A stretch of 64,000 bases of DNA from Prosthecobacter sp. SYSU 5D2 (GTDB lineage: Bacteria; Verrucomicrobiota; Verrucomicrobiia; Verrucomicrobiales; Verrucomicrobiaceae): positions 124,001 through 188,000 of the forward strand of contig NZ_JBBYXL010000005.1 of NCBI RefSeq assembly GCF_039655865.1, written 5' to 3'. Under the pieces are notes generated by a model, which was not told the DNA's origin, searched no databases, and saw only the letters and a list, made by a program, of their open reading frames with translations. This document shows, in pieces, positions 1 to 8,830 of this stretch (position 1 is the stretch's first letter; every line of letters starts with the position of its first letter). Both the position numbers and the translations under genes were made by a program.

Positions 1-14
1 TGAATCAGGCATGG

Positions 15-1487
15 CTAGTCTTGGAGGTAGGAAGGTTTGACACGGCCACCCTCTTTGAGTCCTTCATATGGCGGGAAAATGACGAGTTCCCCCGGCAAAA
101 CTCCAGAGACAATGGCGCGGTAGTCTTCTCTGATGACCGACCCCAGAGACACAGCACGCTTTGATGCGGTGACTCCATCCATCCCGACGACCCAAAGGAT
201 GGCCTTGGCATCCTCTTCGGAGGTAATCGCGGCTATTGGCACCATAACGGCACGGGTGCTGTCTGCGCTTGAGGCAGAAGCAGCAGCAGTTTCGGAGTCG
301 GATGCTGGCGTGCCAGAGGCTTCAAGGAATTTGACGCGGCAAAGCATTTCCGGCCGTAGCCGGGGATCTGGATCAACGACCCGCACCTTGGCTTGCAGCG
401 TATTCCTTTGAAGGTTTGCCGATCCCACGATTTTCGTCACGACTCCTCGAAACTCAATGTTTGGAAGGAAGTCGGATGTGATGACCGTCTCCTGTCCCAA
501 AGTGATCCCTCTTGCATCGGCCAAGGGCACATCCACTCGGGCTTGAAGTTTATCTTTTTCGAATAGTGCCGCGATGGTGGCCGAAAGGTGGTTGTCCCCG
601 CCAAACATCTTTTTCTGCCCGGGTGCGGCGTGCAATTCCAGGATGACGCCATCCACCGGAGACAGAATGCGAGTGCGGGACAAGGCCAGTTCCATCTTTT
701 CCACCTCGACCTTGGCGGTTCCGCTGTCCGCCTCTAAGACCACCAATTGCGCACGTGAGGCGCTGACCTTGGCCAGTGCTGCTGCATGCTGGGATTTCTG
801 TGCTGCGACTGCGGCAAGCTGCCCCTCCACCCCAAAACGTGCCTGTGCACGTTCCTGGGCTGAAATGGAACCATCTTGAGTGCGATCAACGCGGCTTAGC
901 TTGTCCTGTTCCTGAGCCAGCTTCGCTTCGGCTGCTGCGATGAGGTCTTCCATGGCAGACGCGTCTGCCTCTGCGACTGAGACCATCACCTTTTGCAGGT
1001 CATATTCAGCGACGGCCCGCTCGTATTTTCTTTCAGCGGCAGCCAGAGCTATTTCCGCGTCATCAGGAACCAGTTCGGCCAATAGCTGGCCCTTCTTCAC
1101 CTCCTGGCCTTCTTGAACATGCACCGCCAGGAGGGTGCCATCCGTCAGGGCGGATGCGTAGATCGGCCGGGGATCAGGTTCAATCCACCCCCCCGCCTGA
1201 AAAAGCAACTTGCCACTCTCCCCGCTGGCAGGAAGACCTGCGGTAGCGGCAGGTGCTGCTGCCGTTTCAACATCTGGCAAAAGAATGGCTACCGCAACGT
1301 TCACCGGCGTGGCAGGCAAAAGCCTGTCCCGAAGGACAACGGCGAAGAGCGATCCAAGCGCGAGAATGAGGAAAGCGGGGAATGTCCAGGCGGGCAGTTG
1401 TAACAGCCTTTGGTAGAAGGCACGTCGAGGCAATAAAGGAGGTTCCCCGAGAGGTGGGGAACCCGAATAAAGGGTGGATAGGGACAC
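15..1487 (-). CDS. HlyD-family periplasmic adaptor (membrane fusion protein)
   Basis: A 490-residue adaptor that would link an inner-membrane exporter to the outer membrane. A cytoplasmic N-terminus is followed by one membrane segment at about residues 34-56. A first lipoyl half-motif (GTLLAVHVQEGQEVKKGQLL) lies near residue 117, a long Ala/Glu/Gln-rich coiled-coil hairpin at about 145-270, the second lipoyl half (ILSPVDGVILELHAAPGQ) near 274, and a beta-barrel/membrane-proximal part ends near 395. The C-terminal part holds an Ala/Ser-rich linker and a final beta domain. This order is typical of HlyD/EmrA-type adaptors. The Cys-rich secreted protein lies 80 bp upstream on the same strand. The transporter itself is not visible and may lie beyond the left edge. 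The substrate cannot be read from the sequence. Confidence 0.85.
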   Translation of the reverse strand: MSLSTLYSGSPPLGEPPLLPRRAFYQRLLQLPAWTFPAFLILALGSLFAVVLRDRLLPATPVNVAVAILLPDVETAAAPAATAGLPASGESGKLLFQAGGWIEPDPRPIYASALTDGTLLAVHVQEGQEVKKGQLLAELVPDDAEIALAAAERKYERAVAEYDLQKVMVSVAEADASAMEDLIAAAEAKLAQEQDKLSRVDRTQDGSISAQERAQARFGVEGQLAAVAAQKSQHAAALAKVSASRAQLVVLEADSGTAKVEVEKMELALSRTRILSPVDGVILELHAAPGQKKMFGGDNHLSATIAALFEKDKLQARVDVPLADARGITLGQETVITSDFLPNIEFRGVVTKIVGSANLQRNTLQAKVRVVDPDPRLRPEMLCRVKFLEASGTPASDSETAAASASSADSTRAVMVPIAAITSEEDAKAILWVVGMDGVTASKRAVSLGSVIREDYRAIVSGVLPGELVIFPPYEGLKEGGRVKPSYLQD

Positions 1488-1567
1488 AAGTTTACAGGTT
1501 CAATTGAGCAAGACAAACAGGCACGAACCTCCCGAAAGGAGGATCGCCTTAATAGCTGCTCAAAGCT

Positions 1568-1999
1568 TCAAACTTGAAGCGAACCGAAGAGATATCTTCG
1601 TGAAATCCCAGTCAGGGATAGGCTCTCGGGCCTTGCATCCCGGTGGGTACCGAGATTCCACGGGGCCTCAGGAGGCACCATGAGCGTTAGCACAGCAGAC
1701 AGAAGAGGAGGCGCTTTGATTTCAACCTTGCCGCTGGCAGCGGAGAGATTGACGCCGCCTTTGGAAACAATGACAAAACATCCGTCCCGGCAATCATAAC
1801 TGGGAAAGGGGCTGATCTCATTCCCAATGGCCTCCGAGACGGTGATGCTTGTTTCTTCGCAGTCATCGCAGCAAGTCTCTGGACCCGCCCCCTGAAATAA
1901 AGATCCCGTGCATTGGCAGCGCACAATCACAGCTCCATGCATCGCGCATGAAATCGCCATGAAGATAAGCATGATGGATGCTACTGCCCGCCGGATCAT
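1568..1999 (-). CDS. Small Cys-rich secreted protein, function unknown
   Basis: A 143-residue protein with a hydrophobic N-terminal signal segment (MIRRAVASIMLIFMAISCA) and a cysteine cluster (RCQCTG, CCDDCEE, DCRDGC) in the first half. The second half has no feature I recognise. The pattern suggests a periplasmic or lipid-anchored protein with disulfides or a metal site; the Cys at residue 18 could be a lipobox, but the flanking residues are not a convincing one. It precedes the HlyD-type adaptor by 80 bp on the same strand, so co-transcription is likely and a role linked to export is inferred. A short hairpin (CCTCC-CGAAA-GGAGG, 1528-1542) sits in the gap. I do not recognise the family. Confidence 0.6.
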   Translation of the reverse strand: MIRRAVASIMLIFMAISCAMHGAVIVRCQCTGSLFQGAGPETCCDDCEETSITVSEAIGNEISPFPSYDCRDGCFVIVSKGGVNLSAASGKVEIKAPPLLSAVLTLMVPPEAPWNLGTHRDARPESLSLTGISRRYLFGSLQV

Positions 2000-2166
2000 T
2001 TTCCATTCTACCTCCGTTTACCTCAGTCTGCAAGGGGCCGATCAAAGGCAAAGGATAGAGAGGACAAAGACTTCATTTTCATCTGCCGGGTCTGCCTGCC
2101 AAGGCACTCAGCGCAACCGTCCCACTCAAAATCTAATAGCATGCCCATCCAGCCCGTTGCAGCGGT

Positions 2167-3810
2167 ATGAAACGCACCCTGCTTCCGCTGCTGGCTACCC
2201 TGGGGAGCATCCTCCATGCAGAGCCAATATCCGAGCCGGTGCTCCAAGCCGCAGCCGCCCGGATTGACGCCGCCTTCATGGAGCGGCGTGAGGAGGAAAA
2301 AAAGCTCGCCGAATCCCGCGGACTGATGGCGGAGATGCCGCCCAGAGCCAGCGACCTCGTTTTCCTCCGCCGGGCCTGCATGGATCTCGCCGGCAGGCTG
2401 CCTGCGCCGGAGGAGATCCGGCAGTTCATCGCAGACCCATCGGAAAACAAACGGGCGCATCTGGTGGACCAGCTGCTCGCCGAGCCTGGTGCCAACGAAG
2501 TCCGCTTCCGTTCACTCGCTGAGGCTCTGCGAATCAAAGACGACATCGGTCAGCAATCCCAGGCACCGTTTATCCGCTGGCTGCGGCAGGAGATCGCCAA
2601 GGACACACCCTATGACCAGCTCATCGCCACCATGCTCCGGTCCGACGGGAGCGGGGATCTGGCCACAGATCCCGCCGCCGGCATGCTCCAGCGTGATGAA
2701 GGGGACATGCTGCACACGAGCTCCGAGCTGGCCCGCGCCCTCCTCGGTGCCGACCTCCACTGTGCTCAATGCCATAACCATCCCTTTGCAGATTTCACCC
2801 AAAAGCAGAGCTACGAATTCGCCGCCTGTTTTGTGCCTGAAGGCGCTCCCCCGGTGACCCTCCCGCGCCCCTACTATTACCGGGATGGCAAGCCCGGCCA
2901 GGCAGTTGACCCGAAGTTCCTTCCCCTGGATCAAATTAAAGCGGACGATCCTCGCAGCGCCTTCCAGGCCGGCCCCCACCCCGGCAGCAACAGGCGGAAC
3001 CAGCTCGCACTGTGGTTCAACGGGCCTAACAACAAGCGTTTTTCAGAGATGTCCGCCTTGCGTCTCTGGCAGAGGCTTTCCGGCTTCATGCCAGGCACCG
3101 CACGTCAGACCGAAGGCGCTGCCGAAAAGGAAACCTGGCACGATGTCATCAGCCGCCGGGGATGCGATACCCCGCCATCTTGGAATACCCTCACCCACTC
3201 CGGATTCTTTGATCTGTCCAAAAACCGCGATGCCCGCATCCTGCAGACCCTGGGTGAAGAATTTATCCACAGCGGCTCCCGCCAGCGTGAGTTTCTGCGC
3301 ATCCTGGCCCGCACGGAGGCCTATCAGCGCGAGTCCGTCAGCCGCGCCCACATGTTTCATTTTGTGGTTCCTGCCTCCCCGCGCCTGCGCCGCATACCGC
3401 CACACATCACTTGGGATGCCTGGGCCACCTGGCTGCCAGCAGCCGATGCAGATGCCCAAACCAGCACCGCTCTCCCTCAAGTGCCGCCTCCTGCGCATCC
3501 GCTTCGTTTGTTAGGCCAGGGCACCCGCGAGTGGGCGGATGAAACCGCGCCCGTCATCTCCCACGGCCTGGCCCGGTTCATGATGGCCAGCCCGCTGATC
3601 ACCCGTGTATCTGCCTCGGAAAAGCTGGTCCTGTCCGGTGCCAAACCTGTGCAACAGGTCGAGCATCTCTTCCTCACCACCCTCGGCCGCTTCCCTGAAG
3701 AGCGGGAGCAAACCGTTGCCCTCGCCCACCTGGCCGCGCACCCGGAGTCAGGCACCCAGGACATTGCCTGGGCGCTCCTGAACACCAGTGAATTTCTCTT
3801 CCTGCCTTAA
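2167..3810 (+). CDS. DUF1549/DUF1553 domain protein, secreted
   Basis: A 547-residue protein with a signal peptide (MKRTLLPLLATLGSILHAEP). The N-terminal half matches the DUF1549 pattern, with RRACMDLAGRLPAPEEIRQF near residue 75 and the diagnostic Cys/His motif LHCAQCHNHPFADF near residue 196. The C-terminal half matches DUF1553 (LRLWQRLSGFMPG, then LFLTTLGRFPEEREQ and ALLNTSEFLFLP at the end). These domains are common in Planctomycetes and Verrucomicrobia, often fused to a cytochrome-like domain and next to a DUF1501 sulfatase-like gene. Here both the N-terminal heme domain and that partner are missing, and the protein is shorter than usual. The biochemical role is unknown. It stands alone, convergent with guaA 27 bp away; a weak hairpin (GCAGGC/GCCTGC, 3812-3836) lies between the two stops. 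Confidence 0.85.
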   Translation: MKRTLLPLLATLGSILHAEPISEPVLQAAAARIDAAFMERREEEKKLAESRGLMAEMPPRASDLVFLRRACMDLAGRLPAPEEIRQFIADPSENKRAHLVDQLLAEPGANEVRFRSLAEALRIKDDIGQQSQAPFIRWLRQEIAKDTPYDQLIATMLRSDGSGDLATDPAAGMLQRDEGDMLHTSSELARALLGADLHCAQCHNHPFADFTQKQSYEFAACFVPEGAPPVTLPRPYYYRDGKPGQAVDPKFLPLDQIKADDPRSAFQAGPHPGSNRRNQLALWFNGPNNKRFSEMSALRLWQRLSGFMPGTARQTEGAAEKETWHDVISRRGCDTPPSWNTLTHSGFFDLSKNRDARILQTLGEEFIHSGSRQREFLRILARTEAYQRESVSRAHMFHFVVPASPRLRRIPPHITWDAWATWLPAADADAQTSTALPQVPPPAHPLRLLGQGTREWADETAPVISHGLARFMMASPLITRVSASEKLVLSGAKPVQQVEHLFLTTLGRFPEEREQTVALAHLAAHPESGTQDIAWALLNTSEFLFLP

Positions 3811-3837
3811 CGCAGGCAGCCTCGCTTCAAGCCTGCT

Positions 3838-5358
3838 TCACTCCCACTCGATGCTCGCCGGCGGTTTGGTACTGATATCATACAGCACCCGGTTCACCCC
3901 TTTGACGCTGTTTAAAATCTTGTTAGACGTGTTGCGCAGCACCTCATACGGCAGCTCCACCCAGTCTGCCGTCATGGCATCCTCACTGATGACAGCGCGA
4001 AGAGAAATGGCCTGCTCATAGCTGCGCTCATCCCCCTTGACCCCCACCGTCTTCACCGGCAGCAGAGCCGCGTAGGCCTGCCACACATGCTGGTACCAGC
4101 CGCTGCGGTGCAGCTCGGCGATGAAGATGGCATCCGCCTGCTGGGTGGACAGAATGCGCTCCGGCGTGATCTCACCCGGGATGCGCACCGCCAGGCCAGG
4201 CCCTGGAAACGGGTGCCGCCAAAGCGCCCGGTGCGGGATGCCCAGGCTCGCGCCCAATGCACGCACCTCATCCTTGAAAAGCTCCGCCAGCGGCTCCAGC
4301 ACCTTGCCCTGCGCCTTCAGCTCCATGATCCGGTTCACCCGGTTATGATGCGTTTTGATCACGCTCGCGATGGAGCCGCTCGTCGCGCTCTCGATCACAT
4401 CCGGATAGAGCGTGCCCTGCGCCAGCAGCTCCACATCATCCGCCAGCTTCCAAAATTCCTCCACAAACAGCGTCCCGATTATGCGGCGCTTCTGCTCCGG
4501 ATCTGTGATGCCCTTCAACGCGCCCAAGAAAGTCTCGCTCGCATCAATCTGCTCAATGGGCACGCCCACCTCCTCAAACAGCACCTTCACTTCCGCCGCT
4601 TCATTCAGCCGCATCAGGCCGGTATCAATGAAGATACAGCGCACCTTCACTCCGGCGCGTGCCAGCAGCACCGCCAGCACCGTGCTGTCCACCCCGCCGG
4701 ATACCCCGCAGATCACCTCGCGGTCGCCCACCTCGGTCTTGATCTGCTCGATCATCTGGTCCTTGAACTCCAGGATGTCAAACTTGGCCAAATTCGCGCC
4801 GCTTTCCGTGAGGAAGTTTTTCAGGATCGCCGTACCCTCATGGGAATGCGTCACCTCCGGGTGGAACTGGATGCCCCAGCAGCGTTCGCTCCATTTTAGA
4901 GCCACCGGCACCGCATCCTCATTCGTCGCGATCACCTGCGTCGTGCTGGCTAGGTTCGCGCAGGTATCACTGTGGCTCATCCACACCTGGGACTCATGGG
5001 AGATGCCTTTGAAAAGATCCGCATGCTCCGTCACTACCAGCTTCGCAGGTCCATACTCACGCGTGACACCCGGCTTCACCGTGCCGCCATGCTTGATGTT
5101 CAGCAGCTGCATGCCGTAGCACACGCCCAGCACCGGCACCCCAAATGACAGCAGCTTTTCAAAATCCACATCCGGCGCATCCGCCTCCGACGTGCTGCGC
5201 GGTCCGCCGGAAAGAATGATGGCCCCAGGGTTCTGCAGGTTGGCCAGCTCAGCAGGCGGATAGAGGTGGGAAACAAAACCCAGCTCCCGCACCCGGCGGA
5301 CAATGAGCTGGCTGTACTGGGAACCGTAATCAAGTACGGCAACTTCGTGATCGGTCAT
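3838..5358 (-). CDS. guaA: GMP synthase (glutamine-hydrolysing)
   Basis: GMP synthase converts XMP, ATP and glutamine to GMP in the cytoplasm. The 506-residue protein has the class I glutamine amidotransferase domain with nucleophile Cys80 in GVCYGMQLL and the His/Glu pair in WGIQFHPEVTHS. The ATP-pyrophosphatase domain follows, with P-loop CGVSGGVDSTVLAVLLARAG near residue 218. The C-terminal dimerisation domain ends in the characteristic YDISTKPPASIEWE. Length and domain order are those of the full bacterial enzyme. It lies 78 bp downstream of guaB on the same strand, the common guaBA arrangement that takes IMP to GMP. Confidence 0.97.
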   Translation of the reverse strand: MTDHEVAVLDYGSQYSQLIVRRVRELGFVSHLYPPAELANLQNPGAIILSGGPRSTSEADAPDVDFEKLLSFGVPVLGVCYGMQLLNIKHGGTVKPGVTREYGPAKLVVTEHADLFKGISHESQVWMSHSDTCANLASTTQVIATNEDAVPVALKWSERCWGIQFHPEVTHSHEGTAILKNFLTESGANLAKFDILEFKDQMIEQIKTEVGDREVICGVSGGVDSTVLAVLLARAGVKVRCIFIDTGLMRLNEAAEVKVLFEEVGVPIEQIDASETFLGALKGITDPEQKRRIIGTLFVEEFWKLADDVELLAQGTLYPDVIESATSGSIASVIKTHHNRVNRIMELKAQGKVLEPLAELFKDEVRALGASLGIPHRALWRHPFPGPGLAVRIPGEITPERILSTQQADAIFIAELHRSGWYQHVWQAYAALLPVKTVGVKGDERSYEQAISLRAVISEDAMTADWVELPYEVLRNTSNKILNSVKGVNRVLYDISTKPPASIEWE

Positions 5359-5436
5359 GGAAATGTGAAAACAGCGATGAAATGAAAGTCAAAACGGAGA
5401 GGCGCAAACCGCACTCCTCTCATCAAAAAAGGCAGG

Positions 5437-6897
5437 TCAGGAGGGCTCGTAATTCACCGGCTCCTCCGTGATGACGACATCGTGCGGATGGCTTTCCTTC
5501 AGGCCACCGGCGGTGATGCGGACAAAGCGCGCCTTGGCCCGCAGCTCGTCCAGATTGTCAGCCCCCACATAGCCCATGCCGGAGCGCAAGCCGCCCATGA
5601 GCTGGAAGACCACGTCCGCCAGCGGTCCTTTAAACGGCACCCGTGCCTCAACGCCTTCAGGCACCAGTTTGCCGGAGCTGTTCTGGCCGTAACGGTCCCC
5701 TGCGCCTTTGCGCATCGCCTTCAGGCTGCCCATCCCCCGGTATTCTTTGAAGGTGCGGCCCTGCCACTTCACCATATTACCCGGGCTTTCCGCCGTTCCG
5801 GCCAAAAGGGAGCCCAGCATCACGCAGTCGGCTCCGCCAGCGAGGGCTTTGACAATGTCACCTGAATAACGGATGCCGCCGTCGGCAATGACGGTCACAC
5901 CGCGTGGGCGGCAGACTTCCGCCACCTCCTGCACCGCCGTGAACTGGGCCATGCCCACCCCTGAAATGATACGCGTGGTGCAGATGGAGCCTGGCCCCAC
6001 ACCCACCTTCACCGCAGAGGCCCCGGCCTCCACCAGGTGCAGAGCGCCTTCCTGCGTCACCACATTCCCGGCCACAATCGGGATGCTCCCGCCCAGGCGG
6101 GCACGCAAACGGGAGATCACATCCGCCACCCTCGTGGTATGGCCCGTGGCCGCATCAATGAAAAGGGCGTCCGCTCCCGCCGCCACCAGGGCCGCTCCAC
6201 GGTCCGCACAGTCATCCCCCACACCCACCGCCGCACCCACCAGAAGCTGGCCGTTGGCATCCTTGGCCGCGCTCGTGAACATCTGCCGCTTCACCACATC
6301 CTGCTTCGTGATCAACCCCGCCAGCTTCCCGTTCGCATCCACCAGGGGCAGTTTTTCGATCCGGTGCGTGTAAAGAATTTTCAGCGCTTCGTCAAAGCTC
6401 GTCTGCGGTGTCCCCACTGCCAGACGCTCCCTCGGGGTCATGATGGCCGAGACCGGCGTCTCCTCATCCTCCGTGTACCACATGTCACGGCTGGTCACCA
6501 TGCCCACCAGCCTGCCGTCCGGGTCCACCACCGGGAACCCGCTCACGCCCTTTTCATGCATCAGGCGCTGCAGCTCTCCGAGAGTCGTTTCCAGCCGCAC
6601 GCAATGCGGGTTCTGAATCACCGTGTTTTCGGAACGCTTCACCTTGGCCACCTGCTCCGACTGGTAATCAATCGGGATGTTCCGGTGGATGACTCCCAGG
6701 CCGCCTTCGCGTGCCAGGGCGATCGCCAGCTCCGCCTCCGTCACCGTATCCATGGCTGAAGACAGCACCGGAATGTTCAGTTGCAGGCTGTTGCCAAAAA
6801 GCGTTCCCAAGTTCACCTCTCCAGGCAGAACTTGGCTCAGTCCTGGCAGGACCAATACGTCATCAAAACTCAGTGCAAGGGAAGGAATATCGCCCAT
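5437..6897 (-). CDS. guaB: IMP dehydrogenase
   Basis: IMP dehydrogenase oxidises IMP to XMP with NAD+, the first committed step to GMP. The 486-residue protein has a split TIM barrel with two CBS domains inserted at about residues 95-205. The catalytic loop is [15 protein letters not shown] with Cys306, the phosphate-binding [14 protein letters not shown] follows, and the flap carries the GAGDRYGQ region near residue 400. The start gives the conserved opening [11 protein letters not shown]. guaA follows on the same strand, so the two probably form a guaBA unit. The cassette D gene ends 58 bp upstream. An inverted repeat in that gap (6924-6944) may be a regulatory site. Confidence 0.97.
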   Translation of the reverse strand: MGDIPSLALSFDDVLVLPGLSQVLPGEVNLGTLFGNSLQLNIPVLSSAMDTVTEAELAIALAREGGLGVIHRNIPIDYQSEQVAKVKRSENTVIQNPHCVRLETTLGELQRLMHEKGVSGFPVVDPDGRLVGMVTSRDMWYTEDEETPVSAIMTPRERLAVGTPQTSFDEALKILYTHRIEKLPLVDANGKLAGLITKQDVVKRQMFTSAAKDANGQLLVGAAVGVGDDCADRGAALVAAGADALFIDAATGHTTRVADVISRLRARLGGSIPIVAGNVVTQEGALHLVEAGASAVKVGVGPGSICTTRIISGVGMAQFTAVQEVAEVCRPRGVTVIADGGIRYSGDIVKALAGGADCVMLGSLLAGTAESPGNMVKWQGRTFKEYRGMGSLKAMRKGAGDRYGQNSSGKLVPEGVEARVPFKGPLADVVFQLMGGLRSGMGYVGADNLDELRAKARFVRITAGGLKESHPHDVVITEEPVNYEPS

Positions 6898-6923
6898 GTG
6901 CCATCTAAGCGGAACTCAGACAA

Positions 6924-6944
6924 GTGTCACGCAGAAAGTGACAC
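6924..6944. promoter_or_regulatory. Inverted repeat ahead of guaB
   Basis: GTGTCAC - 7 bases - GTGACAC, a perfect 7-bp inverted repeat in the 58-bp gap between cassette D and guaB. There is no T-run on either side, so it does not look like an intrinsic terminator. An operator for guaB is the simplest reading, but no regulator can be named. Confidence 0.35.
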
Positions 6945-6955
6945 CCTGATGCAAA

Positions 6956-7657
6956 TCATGGCCTGTAAACGCGCGTCCTGCCCGTGTAGGAGTCAATTTG
7001 GATGCAATAATAGTTCGGCGGCACCTGTGCATTCATTGATTCCTTGGATTCCACCAGGATCAGGAAGCTCTTGTTGAATTCCGGGATCGTGTAAGCCTGC
7101 GCCACCTCGGCAGCCTCATCCCCCGCATTCACCGATGACGAAAGCAGCCTCATGCCGCCATCTGGATAAAAACGCAGCGAGGCATATGACACATCATCTC
7201 CCGTAGCTGTGCCTGGAGGAGTAAAAAGAAAGTTTCCGTTCGAAGATTCAGACTGTTGAACCGTTGTCTTTAACAGAGGTGAGAGGTCTTCCTGGGCCGA
7301 GATAACGATTCCGGACTCCAGGTAATAAGGATCTGAAATCGCCTTCTCAGTTCCATCCGGCATCGTCTGCACCACCTGGTAGGCATAATATAAACTGTCA
7401 CTGGGCCGGTCAGAGGTGGAGTCCACATACCTGTAAAAGCGCACCTCAACCTCCGCGCTGAGAGAGACAGCACTCTGTTGGGCCAGGCTGAGCCGGTTCA
7501 CCAGTCCTTCACCTGCTGAATTCAGCCGGGTGGAACGCACCACATCCACCAGGGTCGGAGCCACCAGGGCGATCAGCAATGAAATGATGCCCACGACAGT
7601 GAGCATTTCCACCAGGGTAAAGGCTGCCGGCCTGCGATTGGAAAACGAAGTTCTCAT
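6956..7657 (-). CDS. Verru_Chthon cassette protein D, GspH-like minor pseudopilin
   Basis: A 233-residue type IV pilin-like protein. A short basic leader ends in RRPAA, followed by the prepilin cleavage/methylation motif FTLVEMLTVVGIISLLIALV, with the conserved Glu at mature position 5 and one long hydrophobic helix. The globular part is beta-rich (LSLAQQSAVSLSAEVEVRFY), as in GspH/FimT minor pseudopilins. Family knowledge: the Verru_Chthon cassette D family occurs with cassette A, B and C proteins in Verrucomicrobia and has no assigned function. It is the last gene of the cluster, 24 bp after cassette C. Processing by a prepilin peptidase at the inner membrane is inferred; no such peptidase is in the window. 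Confidence 0.85.
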   Translation of the reverse strand: MRTSFSNRRPAAFTLVEMLTVVGIISLLIALVAPTLVDVVRSTRLNSAGEGLVNRLSLAQQSAVSLSAEVEVRFYRYVDSTSDRPSDSLYYAYQVVQTMPDGTEKAISDPYYLESGIVISAQEDLSPLLKTTVQQSESSNGNFLFTPPGTATGDDVSYASLRFYPDGGMRLLSSSVNAGDEAAEVAQAYTIPEFNKSFLILVESKESMNAQVPPNYYCIQIDSYTGRTRVYRP

Positions 7658-7681
7658 GAGGTCTCGATGAAAGAAAATGAA

Positions 7682-8809
7682 CTAGTTGCTCCACTTGGCG
7701 CCCCGGATGGCCACGGTAGATGAGAATATGCGGAAGTTAACATTGCGCTCATTGAGCGTCTTGGCGATGTCCTCCATCGTTTGATTGAGGTTCTGAGCAG
7801 CCGTGTCATTGCTGAGAGCGGAGGAGATTTCGGTGCCAAAAGGTGGCGTGCTCGGATCACTGATCTGGCCCAGACGGTCGGCAGTCCGTTCATCAATGGC
7901 CACCAGCACCACCTTCACCAAGGGTGGCAGCCGGTGCTGGTTCCCCTGCCCGCCCGCAGTCGGCGTGCCGTCATTGATGGCTGAATCATAGTTGAAAACG
8001 GCGCGATACGCATCGCTGGAGTTCGTCGTCCCATTGCCTGCCACTGCCGCATCCGTCTCCAGCATAGGAGCGATGATCAGCGCAATGATGTTATCGGCGA
8101 TGGGCCGGGTCAGCCCGTGATTGACGGGCGTTTCCGTCCCTTGCACAGGCACCCCCGCCTGGGAAAACCATTTGTCGTTGCTCGCGCTGTCATACACCAG
8201 GTTCTGCTCTGCCGGAGGTGAAAACTCCATCAGGCGGTAACGGAAGCGCGGCAACCCCGCCGGCAGCACTTCCGGCCGGAAGAATTCGTCAGAAGTGTAT
8301 TGCACAAAATAGCCGCGTCCGCACAGCAAACGGTCCAGGCCGACAAACGCGGGGTCATGGGAAACGCCCAGGGGTGCCTGAAAAAATACCGCATGTCCCG
8401 GGGATTCCGCCGCACTGCCGCCCTGGGTCAGCAGCGGAGTTCCCCCGCCGACCGCCGGACCGCTGACAAAACGCAGATCGGACTTGCGGATGTACTTGCT
8501 CGGAGCACTGGTGGCCGTCGCATCCGTCGAGTCAGAGTCCTGCAAATAGCTCTGGTCATAGTCAATGTAAGTGTTCAGCGTCGCCTGGCTCAGGTTGCGC
8601 GTGATGATGTCAAAAGCCGTGCGGGCTTCACGAAACTGGCTCACACGGGCGTTGGAGGCCGTCCATGTGCTCTGCACCGTGCCGATCACCTGCGCACTGA
8701 TAAGCAGCAGGATAAGCAGCACCGTCATCGAGACGAGAACTTCCACCAGGGTGAAAGCCGCCCGGCTGCGTGCACCAGGCTTTCTAAAAATGGAATGTCG
8801 AGGGCTCAT
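7682..8809 (-). CDS. Verru_Chthon cassette protein C, GspJ-like minor pseudopilin
   Basis: A 375-residue pilin-like protein with a basic leader and cleavage motif AA|FTLVEVLVSMTVLLILLL, keeping Glu5 of the mature protein. The helix continues into SQFREARTAFDIITRNLSQA, which resembles the GspJ pattern after the membrane helix. The remainder is a large beta-rich domain. The ATG at 8809 is preferred; a TTG two codons upstream (8815) is also in frame. It lies 15-21 bp after cassette A and 24 bp before cassette D, so the three are very likely one transcript. Role inferred: a subunit of the tip complex of a type II-like pseudopilus. Family knowledge assigns no function. Confidence 0.83.
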   Translation of the reverse strand: MSPRHSIFRKPGARSRAAFTLVEVLVSMTVLLILLLISAQVIGTVQSTWTASNARVSQFREARTAFDIITRNLSQATLNTYIDYDQSYLQDSDSTDATATSAPSKYIRKSDLRFVSGPAVGGGTPLLTQGGSAAESPGHAVFFQAPLGVSHDPAFVGLDRLLCGRGYFVQYTSDEFFRPEVLPAGLPRFRYRLMEFSPPAEQNLVYDSASNDKWFSQAGVPVQGTETPVNHGLTRPIADNIIALIIAPMLETDAAVAGNGTTNSSDAYRAVFNYDSAINDGTPTAGGQGNQHRLPPLVKVVLVAIDERTADRLGQISDPSTPPFGTEISSALSNDTAAQNLNQTMEDIAKTLNERNVNFRIFSSTVAIRGAKWSN

Positions 8810-8830
8810 GATCAAGGATTGAATGATGCG

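Noticed and set aside
5400..5436. Terminator between guaB and guaA
   Set aside because: The GAGAGG/CCTCTC stem is imperfect and the A/T run lies on the wrong side for the minus strand.
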